In this document: positions 60,385-64,000 of the stretch, in pieces
Layout of the letters: each line of letters begins with the position of its first letter
How positions within the stretch are numbered: position 1 is the stretch's first letter
Assembly: GCA_942491665.1 (NCBI GenBank)
Contig: CALOBR010000020.1
Location: 1-64,000 of the forward strand
From: CAVQGZ01 sp942491665
GTDB lineage: Bacteria; Actinomycetota; Actinomycetes; Jiangellales; Jiangellaceae
Direction of reading: 5' to 3'
Length of the DNA: 64,000 nucleotides
Translations under genes and position numbers: made by a program
Notes under the pieces: generated by a model
Seen by the model: only the letters and a program-made list of their open reading frames with translations
Told to the model about the DNA's origin: nothing
Database searches by the model: none

Positions 60385-60815
60385 GCCCGACGGGACGCCC
60401 GTACGAGCCCTCGGACCTGCTGATCCGCCGGGTGCTGGAGGACTGCGAGGTGTGGGCGGTCGTCGGCCTGTCGACGAAGGAGTCCCGGGCTGCCTTCGGT
60501 GTGGCGCGCTTCTTGCAGGGCCACGGCAAGCAGATCGTGCCGGTGCACCCCAGGGCCGAGACGGTGCACGGAGAACCCGGCTACGCGACCCTCGCCGACA
60601 TCCCGTTCGACGTCGACTGCGTCGACGTCTTCGTCCGATCCGACCTGGCCGGCCACGTTGCCGACGAGGCGATCGGTATCGGCGCGGGTGCGGTGTGGTT
60701 CCAGCTCGGCGTGATCGACCGCGACGCGGCCGCACGTGTCACCGACGCCGGGCTCGACATGGTGATGGACCGCTGCCCGGCTATCGAGTGGCCCCGTCTC
60801 GGACCTGCTGCCTGA
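60381..60815 (+). CDS. CoA-binding domain protein (YccU-like)
   Basis: A 144-aa Rossmann-type CoA_binding_2 protein: VWAVVGLSTKESRAAFGVARFLQGHGKQIVPVHPRA in segments, then VDCVDVFVRSD and GAVWFQLGV, ending DRCPAIEWPRL with the conserved MDRCP. ATG overlaps the ugd stop by 4 bp. Function unknown. The last 35 bp overlap the convergent purE gene. Confidence 0.9.
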   Translation: MSPTGRPYEPSDLLIRRVLEDCEVWAVVGLSTKESRAAFGVARFLQGHGKQIVPVHPRAETVHGEPGYATLADIPFDVDCVDVFVRSDLAGHVADEAIGIGAGAVWFQLGVIDRDAAARVTDAGLDMVMDRCPAIEWPRLGPAA

Positions 60816-61326
60816 GCGCCTGACCCTTCGCCCGCGCAGCCTCGGCCAGGCCCTGCTGGAACTCCAGCATCGCCGCCCGTAGCCGGGTCGACTCGGCGCC
60901 GTCACCGGTGGCCAGGATCCTTAGCGCGAGCAGACCTGCGTTGCGGGCGCCCCCCACGGCGACCGTGGCCACCGGCACACCTGCCGGCATCTGCACGATG
61001 GACAGCAGGGAGTCCAGGCCGTCGAGCACCTTCAACGGCACCGGGACGCCGATCACCGGCAGCGGCGTGACCGAGGCGAGCATGCCGGGCAGGTGAGCAG
61101 CCCCGCCGGCACCGGCGATCACCACGCGCAGACCGCGCTGCGCCGCAGACTCCCCGTAGGCGAGCATCTCCTGGGGCATCCGGTGCGCCGACACGACGTC
61201 GACTTCGTGCGCGACGCCGAACTCCGCGAGGACGTCCGCGGCGGGCTGCATCGTCGGCCAGTCGCTGTCCGAGCCCATGACGACGCCCACGACGGGCGGC
61301 GTGGCGGCCTCATCGGTCGCGCTCAC
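60781..61326 (-). CDS. purE: N5-carboxyaminoimidazole ribonucleotide mutase (PurE class I)
   Basis: A 181-aa enzyme for purine synthesis: VGVVMGSDSDWPTM, SAHRMPQEM with the catalytic histidine, AGAGGAAHLPGMLAS. It converts the product of PurK to CAIR. GTG 61326 overlaps the purK stop by 4 bp. Overlaps the CoA-binding gene by 35 bp at its 3' end. Confidence 0.95.
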   Translation of the reverse strand: MSATDEAATPPVVGVVMGSDSDWPTMQPAADVLAEFGVAHEVDVVSAHRMPQEMLAYGESAAQRGLRVVIAGAGGAAHLPGMLASVTPLPVIGVPVPLKVLDGLDSLLSIVQMPAGVPVATVAVGGARNAGLLALRILATGDGAESTRLRAAMLEFQQGLAEAARAKGQALRQQVRDGATR

Positions 61327-62489
61327 CGCTCGGCCACCCGGCTGATGTGCTCCGCGGCGTGCCGGGCACGCGCCCGTACGTTCTCCATGTTGTCACCGAC
61401 GACGGTGACGTGACCGATCTTGCGTCCCGGGCGCATCTCTTTGCCATACAGATGCACCCGAACGGCGGGATCGTGTGCGAAGACGTGTCGTAGTGCACGG
61501 TGTACGTCGGGCTCGTCGCCACCGAGGACGTTCACCATCGCCGCCGCCGGGGCCAGCGCTGTCGGTTGGCCGAGCGGCAGGTCGAGCACCGCACGCAGGT
61601 GGTTCTCGAACTGCGACGTGCGCGCCCCGTCGATCGTCCAGTGCCCCGTGTTGTGAGGGCGCATCGCCAGCTCGTTGACGAGTACCGAGCCGTCCTCCAG
61701 CTCGAACAGCTCCACGGCGAGCACGCCGACGACGTCGACAGTCGCGGCCACGTCCAGAGCGAGGCGTTGCGCAGCGATCGAGGTCTGCTCGCTCAACCCG
61801 GGTGCGGGAGCCAGCACCTCCACACAGATGCCGTCGCGCTGTACCGACTCGACGACCGGGTACGACACCGCCTGCCCGGACGGTGCGCGGGCGACGAGAG
61901 CCGCGAGCTCGCGCACGAAGGGCACGCGCTCCTCGACGACGACGGGCACCCGGGCGGCAAACGCGTCGGCGGCCTGCTCGACCGACTCCACGACCCAGAC
62001 CCCACGGCCGTCGTAGCCGCCGCGGGCGGTCTTGAGCACGACCGGCCAGCCGCCCACCTGCTCGACCGCCCCGGGCAGCTCGCCTGGCGCCTCGATCACC
62101 TCGAAGCGGGGCACACCGAAGCCCGCGTCGCGCAGGCCGCGGCGCATGACGGCCTTGTCGGTGGCGTAGGGCAGGGCGTGCGACCCGGGCCGCACTCGCA
62201 CGCCCGCAGATTCCAGGGTGTGCAGGTGGGCCGTCGGGACGTGCTCGTGGTCGAAGGTCAGCACGTCCAGCCCGGAGGCGAAGCGCTCCAGGTCAGCCAG
62301 GCCGCGCTCGTCGCCGACCATCGTCGCGGGGATCACCTGCGCGGCGCTGTCGGTGCCACGCGCTGCCAGCAGGCGAAGGTCGATGTCGAGCTCGATGGCC
62401 GGCGACGCCATCATGCGGGCCAGCTGACCGGCCCCCACGACTCCCACGACCGGACGGAACGAGGGGACAGTCGTCACGATGTCGGCCAC
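61323..62489 (-). CDS. purK: 5-(carboxyamino)imidazole ribonucleotide synthase
   Basis: A 388-aa ATP-grasp enzyme: VGVVGAGQLARMM, ATP-grasp core KTARGGYDGRGVWVV, LVNELAMRPHNTGHWTIDG. It carboxylates AIR with bicarbonate and ATP, before PurE. GTG 62489 follows TAAGGT by 6 nt. It is divergent from gtrA across 33 bp, the same layout as Rv3276c/Rv3277 in mycobacteria as I recall. Confidence 0.95.
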   Translation of the reverse strand: MADIVTTVPSFRPVVGVVGAGQLARMMASPAIELDIDLRLLAARGTDSAAQVIPATMVGDERGLADLERFASGLDVLTFDHEHVPTAHLHTLESAGVRVRPGSHALPYATDKAVMRRGLRDAGFGVPRFEVIEAPGELPGAVEQVGGWPVVLKTARGGYDGRGVWVVESVEQAADAFAARVPVVVEERVPFVRELAALVARAPSGQAVSYPVVESVQRDGICVEVLAPAPGLSEQTSIAAQRLALDVAATVDVVGVLAVELFELEDGSVLVNELAMRPHNTGHWTIDGARTSQFENHLRAVLDLPLGQPTALAPAAAMVNVLGGDEPDVHRALRHVFAHDPAVRVHLYGKEMRPGRKIGHVTVVGDNMENVRARARHAAEHISRVAER

Positions 62490-62522
62490 GGCGACACCTT
62501 AGATCGCGGATACACTGCGCCG
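62490..62522. promoter_or_regulatory. 33-bp divergent promoter, purK / gtrA
   Basis: Minus strand TAAGGT (62501-62496) 6 nt before purK GTG; plus strand TACACT (62511-62516) 6 nt before gtrA GTG. The -10 boxes are 9 bp apart, so the -35 zones lie inside the opposite gene and the two promoters must exclude each other. Confidence 0.6.
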
Positions 62523-63011
62523 GTGCTGATACCGGACGCGACCCTGTCGCGACTCCGGGCGGCTGCCGGGGAGATCGCACGCTTCTTGACCGTCGGCGGC
62601 GTGGGCTTCGTGGTCGACGTGACGGTCTTCAACCTACTGCGCTTCAACCTGGGCTTCGGCGACGGCGAGGGCGTCCTCGTGGACAAGCCCCTCACCGCCA
62701 AGATCATCTCGGTGATCGTCGCCACCATCGTCACCTACACGGGCAACCGGGCCTGGACGTGGCGCCACCGCGAGCGCACGGGCGTCGTGCGCGAGTACGC
62801 GCTGTTCTTCGTCCTCAACGGCATCGCCATGGCCATCGCGGTCGTGACCCTTGCGATCAGCCACTACGTGCTCGGCTTCACCAGCCCCCTGGCCGACAAC
62901 ATCGCGGCCAACGTGGTCGGCCTCGCGCTGGGCACGGCCTTCCGCTTCTGGTCCTACCGACGCTGGGTGTTCAAGGCGCCGCAGCCGCAGGCCGTCGCCG
63001 TCACCGGCTGA
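62523..63011 (+). CDS. GtrA-family membrane protein
   Basis: A 162-aa protein with four helices typical of GtrA: FLTVGGVGFVVDVTVFNLLR, SVIVATIVTYTGNRAWTWRHR, YALFFVLNGIAMAIAVV, VVGLALGTAFRFWSYRRWVF. GtrA proteins help flip lipid-linked sugars for glycopolymers. Start GTG 62523 is leaderless-like. Confidence 0.92.
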   Translation: MLIPDATLSRLRAAAGEIARFLTVGGVGFVVDVTVFNLLRFNLGFGDGEGVLVDKPLTAKIISVIVATIVTYTGNRAWTWRHRERTGVVREYALFFVLNGIAMAIAVVTLAISHYVLGFTSPLADNIAANVVGLALGTAFRFWSYRRWVFKAPQPQAVAVTG

Positions 63012-63020
63012 GGCCCGATG

Positions 63021-63518
63021 TCAGGCGTCGTCGGGGACGTCGGTGATCAAGTCGGTGAGAACTCGCTGGACGTTCTCGACGTCCGGGACGTCCTTGAACA
63101 CGACGTTCGACGTCTCGGCAGACGACTCGATCAGCAAGGTGCCGCATCCCAGCATCCGGTCGATCACGTCCTTCTCGAACGAGACACCGCTCACCCGCTT
63201 GAGCGGGATGTTGCGCCCCGTCTGTCGCAGGATCCCGTTGCGCTCCATGATGCGCTGCGTCGTGATGGTGTAGCTCGAGCTGAGCCACCTGATCAGGGGC
63301 GAGAGCGCGAACCAGAGCACAGCGAGCCCGATGCCGACCAGACCCACCCATCGCACGACATCCTCGACGTTTCCGCTGGGCAGCAGCACCAGCAGCAGCA
63401 CAACGGCGACGACGCCTAGCGCGAGCCACAGGATCGACCCGATCAGGGCCTTCCAGTGGGTACGGGTGTGCACCAGCACGGCCTCGCCGCTTCCCAGGGC
63501 GTCTTCGGGGTATCCCAT
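63021..63518 (-). CDS. Bacterial PH-domain membrane protein
   Basis: A 165-aa protein with two helices (LIGSILWLALGVVAVVLLLVLL; WVGLVGIGLAVLWFALSPLI) and a bPH2/DUF304 domain (YTITTQRIMERNGILRQTGRNIPLKRVSGV). Role unknown. It lies between birA and gtrA, as Rv3278c does in mycobacteria. ATG 63518 is used; 63527 is possible. Confidence 0.86.
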   Translation of the reverse strand: MGYPEDALGSGEAVLVHTRTHWKALIGSILWLALGVVAVVLLLVLLPSGNVEDVVRWVGLVGIGLAVLWFALSPLIRWLSSSYTITTQRIMERNGILRQTGRNIPLKRVSGVSFEKDVIDRMLGCGTLLIESSAETSNVVFKDVPDVENVQRVLTDLITDVPDDA

Positions 63519-63592
63519 GGCGCGCATACTGGCATGCCGGTGCGCCCGCATCGGCGCGAGCGGGTCGCTGGCGTGCCGCGATCCCCCTGATG

Positions 63593-64000
63593 TCAGCGCT
63601 CAGCGGGCCGCAGGTGGACGACGTCGCCGGCCGAGAGGGCTACCTCGTCCACGCCCTGCTGGACGACAAGGCGCCCATGGGCGTCGACGCCCACGGCCGG
63701 CCCGCTCACCTGCGTCCCGTCCGGCAGACTCACCCTCACCACCTGCCCGAGCGTCGAGCACGCGTCTCGGTAGGCCCCCGTCACGGCCGCGTCGTCGTGC
63801 TCCCAGAGCGAGACCCAGGAGAGGATCTCATCGAGCAGAGCCCGCGCCATGTCGTCTGCCGCGCACCGGACGCCGAGCGCGTCCAGCCCCACGGCCCCCT
63901 CGGGGGCGTCGGCGGTACGCAGGTTCACCCCGATCCCGAGCACGCATGCCACCGGGGCGGACGGCTGGTCGACCCGTTCGGCGAGCAGGCCCGCCAGCTT
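63593..64000 (-). CDS. birA: Biotin--[acetyl-CoA carboxylase] ligase, C-terminal part
   Basis: The window edge cuts the N-terminus. The visible 135 residues include the end of the catalytic domain (KLAGLLAER, CVLGIGVNLR) and the C-terminal SH3-like domain (GQVVRVSLPDGTQVSG, GRLVVQQG, AGDVVHLRP). It transfers biotin to carboxylase carrier proteins. About half of the gene is missing. Confidence 0.92.
   Translation of the reverse strand, partial: KLAGLLAERVDQPSAPVACVLGIGVNLRTADAPEGAVGLDALGVRCAADDMARALLDEILSWVSLWEHDDAAVTGAYRDACSTLGQVVRVSLPDGTQVSGPAVGVDAHGRLVVQQGVDEVALSAGDVVHLRPAER

Overview
The window is a 64 kb stretch of very GC-rich, gene-dense DNA from an actinobacterium. The evidence is a mycothiol-conjugate amidase (Mca), DUF4307, DUF4245 and DUF1707 proteins, an LCP-family ligase, many GTG starts, and many start codons preceded at 6-7 nt by a TANNNT-like -10 box, which points to leaderless mRNAs. 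I see no tRNA, rRNA, CRISPR array, insertion sequence or phage gene. The genus cannot be fixed from the sequence.

Layout. 0-7 kb: the end of an S9 peptidase, then a five-gene oligopeptide ABC importer read leftwards (dppC-dppA-dppB-dppD-dppF). 7-18 kb: typA, a NUDIX-phosphotransferase fusion, a frame-disrupted pterin dehydratase, formate/nitrite transporter plus arfB, a Usp-like/M23 peptidase fusion, ychF and rmuC. 17-33 kb: ispH, xseA/xseB, a PfkB kinase, a DUF1707 protein, an ABC-ATPase relic, class I and class II fumarases, phoH, a Z-prenyl transferase, hemolysin III, pgm and a DUF255 thioredoxin-like protein. 33-39 kb: nifJ with a dihydroorotate-dehydrogenase-like gene and a ferredoxin-NADP reductase, plus a divergent cupin. 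39-42 kb: small membrane protein, mca, DUF4307, greA. 41-53 kb: drrAB-type exporter, ilvA, a five-gene overlapping marR-MFS-MFS-AAA-VWA operon and a lytic transglycosylase. 53-58 kb: sulfur amino-acid genes (ASCH-cystathionine gamma-synthase fusion, msrA, cbs). 58-64 kb: LCP, ugd, a CoA-binding protein, purE/purK, gtrA, a PH-domain protein and the end of birA.

From memory, much of 14-57 kb matches the conserved M. tuberculosis block from cbs/metB/greA (Rv1077-Rv1080c) through mca, the Rv1083-Rv1086 genes, phoH2, fumC, xseBA and ispH to ychF (Rv1112). The right end matches Rv3275c-Rv3279c (purE-purK-gtrA-PH-birA). Against that backbone, the nifJ cassette and the drrAB/ilvA/marR/AAA-VWA block look like insertions.

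The most unusual items are: the Usp-Usp-(internal signal peptide)-coiled coil-M23 protein at 12.4-14.5 kb; three long intergenic palindromes, two of them exactly 85 bp in span; the translationally coupled marR-transporter-AAA-VWA operon; two enzyme fusions (NUDIX-phosphotransferase and ASCH-MetB); and compact divergent leaderless promoters, one of which appears to share a single -10 box on both strands.
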